From Nitrososphaerales archaeon (GTDB taxonomy: Archaea > Thermoproteota > Nitrososphaeria > Nitrososphaerales > Nitrososphaeraceae), in assembly GCA_029237505.1 (NCBI GenBank), contig JARBAW010000118.1, positions 1-44,284 of the forward strand: DNA of 44,284 bases, in the 5' to 3' direction. Numbering within the stretch: position 1 is the first letter of the stretch; every line of letters begins with the position of its first letter. Made by a program: the position numbers and the translations under genes. Positions 15,377 through 23,736 of this stretch are shown here, in pieces. The notes under the pieces were generated by a model. That model saw only the letters and a program-made list of their open reading frames with translations. It ran no database searches and was not told where the DNA came from.

Positions 15377-15655
15377 ATGAGCGGAATTGAAGGACTTTTT
15401 ACAGTGATAGGAAATACACTACATAGCCTAATCGGTCAAATCGGTCCATCGTACGATCCTTTGTTCTATGATGTAATGGTCTACATATTTGGAACAATAA
15501 TGTTTGCGGTGTTCTTGCTCGCAGTAATTGCATTCTATATGAGGAGAAAGGGCTTAGGCGGTGGTTCTGCAAAGGAAGGCTGGATAAAAGAATTAGACAA
15601 ATATTTTGAATCAGGACAGATAGGTCTGATTCCTGACGAGAAACATCACTGGTAA
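15377..15655 (+). CDS. Small membrane protein, second candidate AmoY/AmoZ-type subunit
   Basis: A 92-residue protein with one strong membrane helix (about residues 33-56, ending in YMRRKG) flanked by an amphipathic N-terminus (GLFTVIGNTLHSLIGQIG) and a polar, probably cytoplasmic C-terminus rich in charged residues (KEGWIKELDKYFESGQ, then DEKHHW). The closing His-His-Trp is notable. It has its own leaderless-type promoter and a long T-rich terminator. It follows the 14831 gene by 228 bases with the same direction. The AmoY/AmoZ interpretation applies to the pair as a unit and rests on pairing, size and expression signals only. Confidence 0.5.
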   Translation: MSGIEGLFTVIGNTLHSLIGQIGPSYDPLFYDVMVYIFGTIMFAVFLLAVIAFYMRRKGLGGGSAKEGWIKELDKYFESGQIGLIPDEKHHW

Positions 15656-15677
15656 ATTAGAAAAGTCAAACCTACAA

Positions 15678-15710
15678 TCTTATTTTTTTATTTTATTTTA
15701 TTTTTTTAAT
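15678..15710 (+). terminator. T-rich terminator
   Basis: Nearly uninterrupted T-tract (three runs of Ts broken by single As) starting about 25 bases after the stop at 15655. It has no hairpin, which is typical of archaeal intrinsic terminators. The convergent aIF1 gene ends at 15773. Confidence 0.6.
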
Positions 15711-15772
15711 CAAGCTAATGATCTTAATTTCACGTTAGTAAAAGAAGGTAAAATTTTCTATTCCTAAATCGA

Positions 15773-16081
15773 CTACTGAACTTCTATAGCCGATTCGGTA
15801 AATCCAAACTTGACTAGATAGGACTTTACTTCTTCTCGGTGATCTCCCTGCAGCATGATATATCCTGGTTTAGCTGTTCCACCACAGGCCAATTTACTCT
15901 TTAGTTCTTTCACAATGTGTTGTATGTCACTTAATTTTGGATCAATGCCTTCTATCATTGTAGTTGTTTTGGAAAAACGTCTAGTTTCAAGTCTTATCAC
16001 AATTCTAGTATCTTCTTTATCCAGCTCGCCACATGCACAGAGATCGTTTGGTAGTCCACATTTTTTGCATATCACCGCCAT
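15773..16081 (-). CDS. Translation initiation factor aIF1 (SUI1)
   Basis: Start-codon selection factor of 102 residues. An N-terminal zinc-knuckle-like segment with four cysteines (CKKCGLPNDLCACG) precedes the SUI1 fold (25-100), which shows the conserved KSKLACGGTAKPGYIMLQGDH core and closing GF helix. The basic loop around TRRFSKTTTMIEG is the ribosome-contacting part. Length matches archaeal aIF1. It is a single gene on the minus strand. Confidence 0.93.
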   Translation of the reverse strand: MAVICKKCGLPNDLCACGELDKEDTRIVIRLETRRFSKTTTMIEGIDPKLSDIQHIVKELKSKLACGGTAKPGYIMLQGDHREEVKSYLVKFGFTESAIEVQ

Positions 16082-16270
16082 ATTATGATTAATTTTGATT
16101 GAAGTATTCTCATTATTAAGCCTTGCCCGTTATAGTACAAACATCAAAATTTGAAATTCTTTTGGAAAAAGTAGTTTCAAATTCTATAATCGCAATAATT
16201 ATTCTGTATTAATTATTGCAAATAGTTTAGAAGACTTTAATTTACATGATTACAAAAATAATTTCATAAG

Positions 16271-16630
16271 ATGACAGCATCTGATGAATATAGAAATAAA
16301 CTGAAAAATGCAGCGGAATTCTTGCTTAGAGGCGGAACATTGCTTTCTGAACCATGTAACAAGTGCAACGGAATTCAAGTTAGAAAAGATAACGAAATCC
16401 AATGTATTATTTGTGGGAACACAACTTTACCTGAAGATAACACGTCCATGGAAGTAGAGAATATTGTTGAGAACAAGAACAAAGATGAGTTGAGAGAAAA
16501 AATAAGAAACAGACTAAATGATTTGACAAATAGTATCGGATCAGATAAAAATTTGATTGAGGAAGAACAAAGATTGAGAGTCATTGATTACTATCTCAGA
16601 ATCTTAGAAAAAATTAAATTATTATATTGA
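16271..16630 (+). CDS. UPF0148 / autoantigen p27-like zinc-ribbon protein
   Basis: A 119-residue protein with the UPF0148 (SSSCA1/p27) signature: helix (RNKLKNAAEFLLRGGTLLSE) followed by a ribbon with C-x2-C (CNKC) and C-x2-C (CIIC), about residues 33-57. The rest is a long helical tail (70-119) with charged coiled-coil character (KDELREKIRNRLNDL). The zinc site is complete. In archaea the family is widespread and its function is unsettled. It precedes Sec61-beta on the same strand by 52 bases. Confidence 0.85.
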   Translation: MTASDEYRNKLKNAAEFLLRGGTLLSEPCNKCNGIQVRKDNEIQCIICGNTTLPEDNTSMEVENIVENKNKDELREKIRNRLNDLTNSIGSDKNLIEEEQRLRVIDYYLRILEKIKLLY

Positions 16631-16682
16631 AAATTAAGACTATCTAAATTTAGTTACGAATAAAACGGAATGTATTTAAGAC

Positions 16683-16877
16683 ATGAATCTTCAAACAATA
16701 TTCACATTGGGTGAAGGAAAGAAAAAGAATGCACCATTGCCTGCTTCCAGCGCAGGGTTGTTAAGATTCTTTGAAGATGAAACTCGTGGTGTAAAAGTAA
16801 AACCAGAAGTAATACTTGGTATTACTGGTGCTCTAATAGGAATTTCAATAATTATAAGACTTGTCTTCCCAGTATAG
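16683..16877 (+). CDS. Protein translocase Sec61-beta subunit (SecG-type)
   Basis: A 64-residue single-span subunit of the SecYE-beta channel. The diagnostic cytoplasmic box GLLRFFEDETRGVKVKPEV is seen at about residues 25-43, followed by the tail-anchor helix VILGITGALIGISIIIRLVF. Length and topology are exactly those of archaeal Sec61-beta. It sits 20 bases before the DUF2070 gene, a frequent archaeal neighbour, and is probably co-transcribed with it. Confidence 0.93.
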   Translation: MNLQTIFTLGEGKKKNAPLPASSAGLLRFFEDETRGVKVKPEVILGITGALIGISIIIRLVFPV

Positions 16878-16897
16878 ATCATAACCAGTAACATTAA

Positions 16898-18640
16898 TTG
16901 ATTAGTGAAGACAGTGTAACAGACATTCACAGAAGATGGTATTTTACACTAATTAATCCATCGTCATACAGAACCTCTGCAGCTATTGCATTAATTGCTG
17001 CGCTAGGCATAATTGTCATAAATTATAATTCTTATCCCGGCCTAGAACTAACAATCCATTTAGTTATAGCATTTGGGATAACTATTGCAGGATTTTTTTT
17101 AGATTTATTTCTTCTTAGAGGAACACCAAGTAATAAGATAACGAAAGTCATACATGTTGCGGCTTTCTCAAGCTCATTATGGTTAGTGACTATCATGTTG
17201 GGGATTCTGGCAAACAATATTTTTGGCAAAAATTCAGATATTCTCACCTATAGTCTAGGAGGAATGTTCATTGCAAGCAGTCTCCGTTATGGTATCTTTG
17301 TTTCAGTATTTGGATCAAGGATAATTCGATCCATATTAATTGCATTTGTTCTACCTGCAATCTTTTTTTTTAGTATATTGCCTATATCTTTTTCATCTAA
17401 CGTTGAAGACCATCTAAGTGTGATTATTATCGGATCATCGATATTTGCAATCGGGATTGTATGGTCTGTGTTGGCCGATCGCGCAGGTTATCCTTACTTG
17501 AAGAGTACCTTTAGTGTATTGCAAGCATTTCTATCTGCATGGACCGAAAACAAACAAGAAAAGATGGAAGACATATTCGACTCTAGGTCAATAGAAGATA
17601 ATGTCCGAACTAGACTCTTGAAATTTGAAAGAGTTGGAAATAAACAAGTTTTCGTTGTATTGCCTGATATTCATCCCGGACCGTTTAATCCAATTGGTGG
17701 AAGCAATCTTCCGCAGAAGGTCTTCAATTTCTTTGATAATAATGCAATAGTACTACATAGCATTTCTGATCATTCAAAAAACTTGCCTACAACTATTGAG
17801 GTAAATAAGTATCTTGAATCATTAAAAAAATCGGAAATCAGAAATAGTGGAGCAGAGTGCACATTGCCTGTTCAGACGCAATCAAATGATTTTTCACTTA
17901 CTTGTATTGATTTTAGATCTAGTGTTCTTATGATTATTTCGAAAGATGGCGGTATGGAGGATTTACCGTACACTATTCGAGAAAAAATTGAACAATTTGC
18001 CAAGGATCTTGGATATTCAGATATTATGGTAGCAGACGCTCACAATGCATTAGGAAGTAAGATATCCGACGAAGAGGAAACAGTTCTTACTGAACTTGCA
18101 ATAAAAGCATTAGAAAAATTGAAAGAACAGAAATATTATTCATATGAAGTAGGGTATTCAAACTCGCTATCATCTGGATTCAAATTTGCTGAGCTTGGCG
18201 GAGCTGGAATAGGTGTTCTGAATATTCGTATCAATAATCAAGATCATCTAATTGGTTGGTCAGATTCAAATAACCTAATCAATGGCCTACGAATACAAAT
18301 TCTTAGGCAGTTGAAGGAAGCTGGAATTAACATGTTAGAAATCTGCTCATCTGATACACATTCTAGTTCAGGGAAAAGAACCCGTCAAGGGTATTATGCG
18401 TTAGGTAATGTTACTACTGAGAAAGATATAGTTGCAGCATTTATTGAAATATCTCAGAATGCGATGTCAAAGACATTTGCTTCAAGCTTTTCGTATTTGG
18501 ATACCTACTCACAAGTTAAATTAATGGGCAGGGATCAATTCGATAATTACGCTTCAGCCTTGAATAAGTCTATGAATATCACAAAGGTTTCACTTGCAAT
18601 AACCGTGATTTTTTATGTGGCGATGTTAATTATTTCCTGA
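16898..18640 (+). CDS. DUF2070 integral membrane protein
   Basis: A 580-residue membrane protein with six or seven N-terminal helices (about residues 25-210) and a large soluble domain (about 220-555), then one last helix at 560-580. The soluble part contains conserved-looking loops with His/Asp (LPDIHPGPFNPIGGSNLP, VADAHNALG, CSSDTHSSSGKR) that could form a metal site of a hydrolase or peptidase. This matches archaeal DUF2070 in length and order. Starts at TTG. The pairing with Sec61-beta suggests a role at the membrane, perhaps protein processing; that is inference. Confidence 0.88.
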   Translation: MISEDSVTDIHRRWYFTLINPSSYRTSAAIALIAALGIIVINYNSYPGLELTIHLVIAFGITIAGFFLDLFLLRGTPSNKITKVIHVAAFSSSLWLVTIMLGILANNIFGKNSDILTYSLGGMFIASSLRYGIFVSVFGSRIIRSILIAFVLPAIFFFSILPISFSSNVEDHLSVIIIGSSIFAIGIVWSVLADRAGYPYLKSTFSVLQAFLSAWTENKQEKMEDIFDSRSIEDNVRTRLLKFERVGNKQVFVVLPDIHPGPFNPIGGSNLPQKVFNFFDNNAIVLHSISDHSKNLPTTIEVNKYLESLKKSEIRNSGAECTLPVQTQSNDFSLTCIDFRSSVLMIISKDGGMEDLPYTIREKIEQFAKDLGYSDIMVADAHNALGSKISDEEETVLTELAIKALEKLKEQKYYSYEVGYSNSLSSGFKFAELGGAGIGVLNIRINNQDHLIGWSDSNNLINGLRIQILRQLKEAGINMLEICSSDTHSSSGKRTRQGYYALGNVTTEKDIVAAFIEISQNAMSKTFASSFSYLDTYSQVKLMGRDQFDNYASALNKSMNITKVSLAITVIFYVAMLIIS

Positions 18641-18654
18641 GTAATTGAAAGGAA

Positions 18655-19176
18655 TCATTTTTTTTTCATTCGTTCTCTTTTCTCTATCACACTTTTGTAT
18701 AGGTTTTTTCTAAAACCTTCTACATCATTGGATATGCCTTTACTGCTCAATGCAAGGATTTGGCATGCAAGGATTGCAGCATTTATTGCGCCATTGATTG
18801 CTACACATGCAACTGGAATCCCACTAGGCATCTGAACTATTGAAAGCAATGAATCCATGCCCTTTAGATTATGACTTTCAATTGGGACGCCAATCACAGG
18901 TAAAGTAGTCAGTGATGCAATCATGCCTGGCAAATGTGCAGAGCCTCCAGCACCAGCGATGATTACTTTAAGGCCCCTTTTTTTTGCTGTCTTGGCATAA
19001 TCAAACATTAGTTCTGGTGTCCGGTGAGCCGAAACAATTTCCAGTTCATGAGACACATTACTTTTATTCAGAAATTCGGAGGCCTGATTCATTATCTTTA
19101 GATCAGAATCGCTTCCCATGATTATCCCAACAAGCGGACTATTCTTCTTCTTACTCTTCTTCTTTCTTGTTTCCAA
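18655..19176 (-). CDS. purE: N5-carboxyaminoimidazole ribonucleotide mutase
   Basis: Purine synthesis enzyme of 173 residues converting N5-CAIR to CAIR. Class I features are clear: GSDSDLKIM (substrate phosphate loop), SAHRTPELM with the catalytic His, [16 protein letters not shown], and [18 protein letters not shown]. It starts at TTG and carries a lysine-rich N-terminal extension ([10 protein letters not shown]) read from the same repetitive DNA that encodes the PurK C-terminus. It overlaps purK by 26 bases. PurK and PurE catalyse successive steps. Confidence 0.94.
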   Translation of the reverse strand: METRKKKSKKKNSPLVGIIMGSDSDLKIMNQASEFLNKSNVSHELEIVSAHRTPELMFDYAKTAKKRGLKVIIAGAGGSAHLPGMIASLTTLPVIGVPIESHNLKGMDSLLSIVQMPSGIPVACVAINGAINAAILACQILALSSKGISNDVEGFRKNLYKSVIEKRERMKKK

Positions 19177-20347
19177 GTAACTTTTCCACTCTTAATAATT
19201 TCCTTACTCTCCTAGTTCTAGATAATGCTTCCTGTGTAGTTTCTGCGGTAATTGTAAAATGACCTAATTTTCGCTGTGGCTTTGTTATCCTCTTGCCATA
19301 TAGGTGCAATTTCATACCCGGCACGGTAAATGCTCTATCAATTCCAGTAATTGAATAACGTCCCGTATAATTAGGAATCCCAAGAATATTTGTCATTACG
19401 GCCGGTGACAGCAATCTGGGTTTTACCAGTGGAAGACCAAATATAGCTCTTATGTGTAGCTCGAATTGAGAAACACTACAAGCTTCGATTGAATAATGAC
19501 CGGAATTATGCGGCCTTGGAGCAATTTCATTTATCAATAATTTATTATCTTCAAGAAACATTTCGATACCAAATATACCAACGCCTTTCAATGACTTGAC
19601 TACTTTTTCAGCTATAGTTCTCGCATTTGCTTCTACCGTTTTACTAATTCCCGCTGGAACGATAGTTGTATCCAGTATATTGTTCTTGTGAATGTTGTGA
19701 ACAACTGGAAACGACGCTATCTGTCCTTTAGTATTACGGGCCACCATGACTGACACTTCTTTGGTAAAGTGCACGAATTTCTCTATCATGCAACTTCTTC
19801 CTTCAAAATACCGAATTCCTTTATCAATGTCTCTAGGAGATCTGATCAAATAATTCCCTCTTCCGTCATACGAATCCTCGCATGCTTTCAGCAGCAATGG
19901 ATAGTCAGAATCTTTACAGATTCTTCTTGCTTGGTCTATTGAAGTGATCTCCTCAAAATCTGGAACTGGAATACCTTTTGATTTTAGAAATTTCTTTTGT
20001 CTTAACTTGTTCTGAATGGTATTAAGTACGGCAGGAGAAGGATGAACTGCGAGTCCCTTGGATTGAAGATCTTTAAGTACGGCAGAATTTGCAAGTTCGA
20101 TTTCATAGGTAAGCACGTCAGATTTTTCTGCTAATTCGAGAATTGATTTCTCGTCTTTATAGTCGCTAACAATTAATTGATCGGCAATCGTTGAGGCAGG
20201 ACATGTCATATCGGGGTCCAGGTATGCAAGGTTCAGTGACATTCTCTTTGCTTCAATGCCGATCATTTTTCCAAGTTGTCCGCCGCCTATTATTCCCAAT
20301 GTGATATCATTAGGTGAGAGTTGTGATCTGTTAAATGAGGACTTCAT
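19151..20347 (-). CDS. purK: N5-carboxyaminoimidazole ribonucleotide synthase
   Basis: ATP-grasp enzyme of 398 residues that carboxylates AIR with bicarbonate. N-terminal Rossmann-like motif [11 protein letters not shown] is at about residues 18-28, the central ATP-grasp region includes [19 protein letters not shown], and the C-terminal metal-binding part includes [22 protein letters not shown], a diagnostic PurK stretch. Length is normal. It leads a two-gene unit with purE; the divergent SDR gene starts 82 bases away. Confidence 0.95.
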   Translation of the reverse strand: MKSSFNRSQLSPNDITLGIIGGGQLGKMIGIEAKRMSLNLAYLDPDMTCPASTIADQLIVSDYKDEKSILELAEKSDVLTYEIELANSAVLKDLQSKGLAVHPSPAVLNTIQNKLRQKKFLKSKGIPVPDFEEITSIDQARRICKDSDYPLLLKACEDSYDGRGNYLIRSPRDIDKGIRYFEGRSCMIEKFVHFTKEVSVMVARNTKGQIASFPVVHNIHKNNILDTTIVPAGISKTVEANARTIAEKVVKSLKGVGIFGIEMFLEDNKLLINEIAPRPHNSGHYSIEACSVSQFELHIRAIFGLPLVKPRLLSPAVMTNILGIPNYTGRYSITGIDRAFTVPGMKLHLYGKRITKPQRKLGHFTITAETTQEALSRTRRVRKLLRVEKLLGNKKEEE

Positions 20348-20428
20348 CGATAGAATACAAAATTATTGGAAATTTAAAGTATCTAAATATTCTTTAAACT
20401 TTAAAAGTTCAAAGTTGTATTGATTGGT

Positions 20429-21184
20429 ATGAGTCTTAAAGGAAAGGTCGCAATTGTCACAGGCGCCGGTGGAGGAGTCGGAAGGTCTACTACTGAACGC
20501 CTCGTCAAGGAAGGTTGCAGAGTAACTCTGGTAGGTAGAGATCGTTCTAAATTGGCAAAAGTTATTTCGGATAATGATAACTCAAATGATTTGCTGGCAG
20601 TTAGTGCAGACATTACCAAGGAGGCAGAAGTGCTGAATGTGATTGAACAAACAATCTCATCGTTTGATACGGTAGATATTCTTGTGAACAATGCAGGAGT
20701 CATTAATGATCCAATCCCGTTTCACATGATGAGTGAAGATCAGTGGGATAATTTAATTTCAACAAATTTGATCGGAACTTTTCAAATGACTAAAGCAGTA
20801 TTACCAATTATAATGGAGAAGAAAATTGGGAATATAGTTAATATTTCCTCGCTTTTGGGTATTCGGGCTATACCAAATGTCCCACTTTCAATTTACGGCG
20901 CTACTAAAGCTGGTATCATAATGTTTACGAAAAGTATTGCTGTTGAGTACGGGTCATTTGGTATTAGATGCAATTGCATTGTACCTTCCACAATAAGAAG
21001 TCCCATGATTGAACCTTATTTGCAAGACGAGAAATCTAAGGAGCAACTGGAATCATCTTTTCCACTGAGGAGAATAGGAAATACCAGCGATATTTCAGGC
21101 GCCGTTGTCTATTTGTGCTCTGATGATGCTAACTGGATCACAGGAACAACTCTGACTATTGACGGTGGTTTCTCAGCAAGATAG
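20429..21184 (+). CDS. Short-chain dehydrogenase/reductase
   Basis: Rossmann-fold NAD(P)-dependent oxidoreductase of about 251 residues from ATG 20429 (a TTG three codons upstream is also in frame). TGAGGGVGRS nucleotide loop, VGRDRSK (an arginine that favours NADP), NNAG, the catalytic Ser in NISSLLG, YGATK (Tyr and Lys intact), and the closing DGGFSAR of FabG-like SDRs. Substrate not predictable; 3-oxoacyl or alcohol reductions are typical. It is isolated between the purine genes and has no evident operon partners. Confidence 0.88.
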   Translation: MSLKGKVAIVTGAGGGVGRSTTERLVKEGCRVTLVGRDRSKLAKVISDNDNSNDLLAVSADITKEAEVLNVIEQTISSFDTVDILVNNAGVINDPIPFHMMSEDQWDNLISTNLIGTFQMTKAVLPIIMEKKIGNIVNISSLLGIRAIPNVPLSIYGATKAGIIMFTKSIAVEYGSFGIRCNCIVPSTIRSPMIEPYLQDEKSKEQLESSFPLRRIGNTSDISGAVVYLCSDDANWITGTTLTIDGGFSAR

Positions 21185-21236
21185 ATATTAGCAGGAACAC
21201 AAAGAATCAAAAAATATAAAATTAGTTCTTACTCAT

Positions 21237-21641
21237 TCAGGACTTGAGGTCAGATTTCCTTTTTTTTATTAATGGGATTACCTTTTCCACTATTATTTCA
21301 TGAAAATTGTCAGTTCCTGCATCGAGAGAAAGTATTATTACATATGATAATTTCCTGTTATCATCTGTCACGGGGATTGTAGCTCTGATTAATTTAGTAT
21401 AATGTGAACTTGCATACTGTATTTTGCCTAATAATACTTCCCATCTAAGTCTTGTAAATTGTCTTGTGGCTGCAGTAATTGCATATTGAGCTCTTTCTTC
21501 TGAAGAAAGGAGAGGTTTGATACCTTTGCGATGACTAATGTGTAATATTATCCCATCCTCATTAGTGATTCCAGCGGATCTAATTGATGAATCGACTTTG
21601 ATTATTTCTTGACATAATGTCCTGTACGCCGAAGTTTTCAA
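21237..21641 (-). CDS. Roadblock-like small protein (thaumarchaeal DUF)
   Basis: A 134-residue protein. The start VDSSIRSAGITNEDGIILHIS and later VIILSLDAGTDNFHEIIVEKV resemble the strand-helix alternation of roadblock/LC7 or profilin-like sensor folds, which in archaea often partner small GTPases or sensors. Middle residues 45-75 are a helix rich in Arg. The C-terminus is basic (KKRKSDLKS). I recall similar uncharacterised proteins in many copies in this class. No function can be assigned. Confidence 0.65.
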   Translation of the reverse strand: MKTSAYRTLCQEIIKVDSSIRSAGITNEDGIILHISHRKGIKPLLSSEERAQYAITAATRQFTRLRWEVLLGKIQYASSHYTKLIRATIPVTDDNRKLSYVIILSLDAGTDNFHEIIVEKVIPLIKKRKSDLKS

Positions 21642-21788
21642 TAGAAAAAAATTATCTTGCGGTAATTTTAATGTCTTGTTGTTAGGATTAACATATCTGT
21701 AAATGCAAAACCAAAGGTACAGACCTTATGGACGAACAAATTATGGTGCAGAACTCGGACGAAAAGAGGGAAAGCAAAACATCATTTT

Positions 21789-22163
21789 TTATGATCCCAT
21801 CATTCCTGGCATTTTTATTGGAGTTCTATACCCTGCGGTAATGTTTATGCCATTATTCGCTGTGATCTTGACAAGATTCAGATTACTTCCTTCCGGGGGT
21901 GAAAGCGCAATTTTTTCTCCCGGATTAATAGTGAGGATGGTTTCGTTTTTCATCCCATAATCAACAAAGACATTTGTGATCGGTTGCTTTCCTACATTTG
22001 TAAGTATGATCCTACTATTTATGAAAAGAGATTGATCCTCTCTCATGGCGTCGACCTCTAATGAATAGTCGGGACGATTATAGTACTGAATAATTATATA
22101 AGAAAGAAAAGACAGCGAAGCAACAACCGCAACACAAATAGAAATCAAATAAAGTCTTTTCAA
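21789..22163 (-). CDS. Membrane-anchored extracytoplasmic protein
   Basis: A 124-residue protein with an N-terminal anchor helix (residues 3-28) and a small beta-rich extracytoplasmic domain (SLFINSRIILTNVGKQPITNVFVDYG, a pattern of CARDB/Ig-like strands) ending in a Met/Gly/Pro-rich tail (KMPGMMGS). A plus-strand open frame over the same DNA (21703-21960) lacks such features and is taken as a shadow. No family recognised; a scaffold or ligand-binding role is possible. Confidence 0.7.
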   Translation of the reverse strand: MKRLYLISICVAVVASLSFLSYIIIQYYNRPDYSLEVDAMREDQSLFINSRIILTNVGKQPITNVFVDYGMKNETILTINPGEKIALSPPEGSNLNLVKITANNGINITAGYRTPIKMPGMMGS

Positions 22164-22246
22164 ATCTAAATTAATTTGATTCTCAAATATTTAAGCAATT
22201 GAGTAATTATTAACAATGCTAAAATCTATTTTTTTTTGAGATGTAT

Positions 22247-23680
22247 TCAATTTTCCAAATCTCCTTTCACTTCGGCTCTAGTCTTAAACACAGGCTTTAT
22301 CCCCAGTGGTTGATAATTTCCGTTGGAGCAAGAAAAACATAATTCCTTTTCATCAATTCCAATTGCCCGGGCAAGGTTAACAGTATCATTGTAAATTACT
22401 TTATCTGCACCAAGACTCTTTGCAACCTCAGATTCAATATCGCTTTCGTTATTTTGATTCTGGAATGCCAATAGTTCATCTTGAGATGGAAAATCGATAC
22501 CTGCATAGCATGGATATTTTATGGGTGGAAAAGTAACGATGAGTGATATTTTTGACGCTCCTGCCGAACGTAGTATCTTTATGATGGACTGTGAACTTGT
22601 GCCTCTAACTATGCTATCGTCTATTACAACTACACTTTTTCCCTTTATGACTTCCGGTATTGGAACAATTCCTTTGTTAATCTCTACACGTTCTCCATGG
22701 TAAGGTTCAATGAAGCTTCGCATAGAACCCTTTTTGCGATATCGGTCTTTTAATAATCCCTCTTCAAAATGAATTCCCAATTCCTCAGCGTAACCTAGTG
22801 CTGCTGGTCTGGCTGAATCTGGGACTGGTATAACAACATCAGCATCCTTAACTGGATATTTTCTTGCCAAGTAATGTCCCATCTTCTTTCTTGCTTCATA
22901 GACATTAACACCTTCTATTGTACTACTTGGATGGGCAAAATATGTGAATTCAAATGAACAATGAGAATGATACTCGCTTGTGGAAAATTGCTGTCTTTCA
23001 ATTCCCTTTGAACTAATCCTCAATAATTCTCCTGGTTGAATATCTCCAAGAAGTTTACCTCCAACAGTATCAATAGCACAAGATTCTGAAGATATCATGT
23101 AAGTGTTGGTTTCTTGAATATGACCCAAGACCAATGGTCTGAATCCTCGTGTATCACGAACTGCATAAACAGTCCCGTCATCAGTCAAGAGGGTGAAGCA
23201 AAAAGATCCTATCATCTCCTCCTTCAAGACGCGTAATGCCTCGACCATGTTATCATTCTTTTCGAGGTGCATCATCAGTCTCTGTGCTGCGAGCAGTGTA
23301 TCAGTCATTGTTTGCGGCGAAAACGTGCAGCCCCCTACCATGTTAGATAACTCTTCTACATTGGCTATGGTGCCATTATGCGCAATGCAAAGATCCTTAA
23401 TTTTTAATGGCTGTGCATTATCCAAATTGCTTTTTCCAAATGTGGAGTATCTAACATGTCCTATCGCTGCATGAGAATTGAACTTTCCAATAATGCTTTT
23501 GAAATTTCTTGAAGCCGAAACCAAACCTAAGCTCTTATATGGTGGCTTCGATGGGACTGCAAACCCCCATGATTCCTGACCCCTGTGCTGCAGTGCCCTC
23601 AAAGAATCAATTACATAAGGTATCACATTATGGCCATTAAGTGAAAAAAAACCAATGACACCACAATTCTCATGAACCAT
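22247..23680 (-). CDS. purF: Amidophosphoribosyltransferase
   Basis: First committed purine enzyme (PRPP to phosphoribosylamine), 477 residues. A short propeptide precedes the nucleophile Cys6 (MVHENCGVIGFFS), so self-processing is expected. Glutaminase motifs RALQHRGQESWG and GHVRYSTFG follow. The PRPP loop VVVIDDSIVRGTSS sits in the second half. Cysteines in FPPIKYPCYAGID and ELCFSCSNG match the positions that hold a 4Fe-4S cluster in the Bacillus enzyme. It follows purL with a 56-base gap on the same strand. Confidence 0.96.
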   Translation of the reverse strand: MVHENCGVIGFFSLNGHNVIPYVIDSLRALQHRGQESWGFAVPSKPPYKSLGLVSASRNFKSIIGKFNSHAAIGHVRYSTFGKSNLDNAQPLKIKDLCIAHNGTIANVEELSNMVGGCTFSPQTMTDTLLAAQRLMMHLEKNDNMVEALRVLKEEMIGSFCFTLLTDDGTVYAVRDTRGFRPLVLGHIQETNTYMISSESCAIDTVGGKLLGDIQPGELLRISSKGIERQQFSTSEYHSHCSFEFTYFAHPSSTIEGVNVYEARKKMGHYLARKYPVKDADVVIPVPDSARPAALGYAEELGIHFEEGLLKDRYRKKGSMRSFIEPYHGERVEINKGIVPIPEVIKGKSVVVIDDSIVRGTSSQSIIKILRSAGASKISLIVTFPPIKYPCYAGIDFPSQDELLAFQNQNNESDIESEVAKSLGADKVIYNDTVNLARAIGIDEKELCFSCSNGNYQPLGIKPVFKTRAEVKGDLEN

Positions 23681-23736
23681 TAACTATCAATTCTTCCAGA
23701 TGGATTTAAATAAAATTTGCTCCAATTAATTTGTGT

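Noticed and set aside
21703-21960. Plus-strand open frame of 85 codons
   Set aside because: It lies over the minus-strand gene 21789-22163, which has a clear anchor helix and strand-rich domain. The plus-strand translation shows no recognisable fold.
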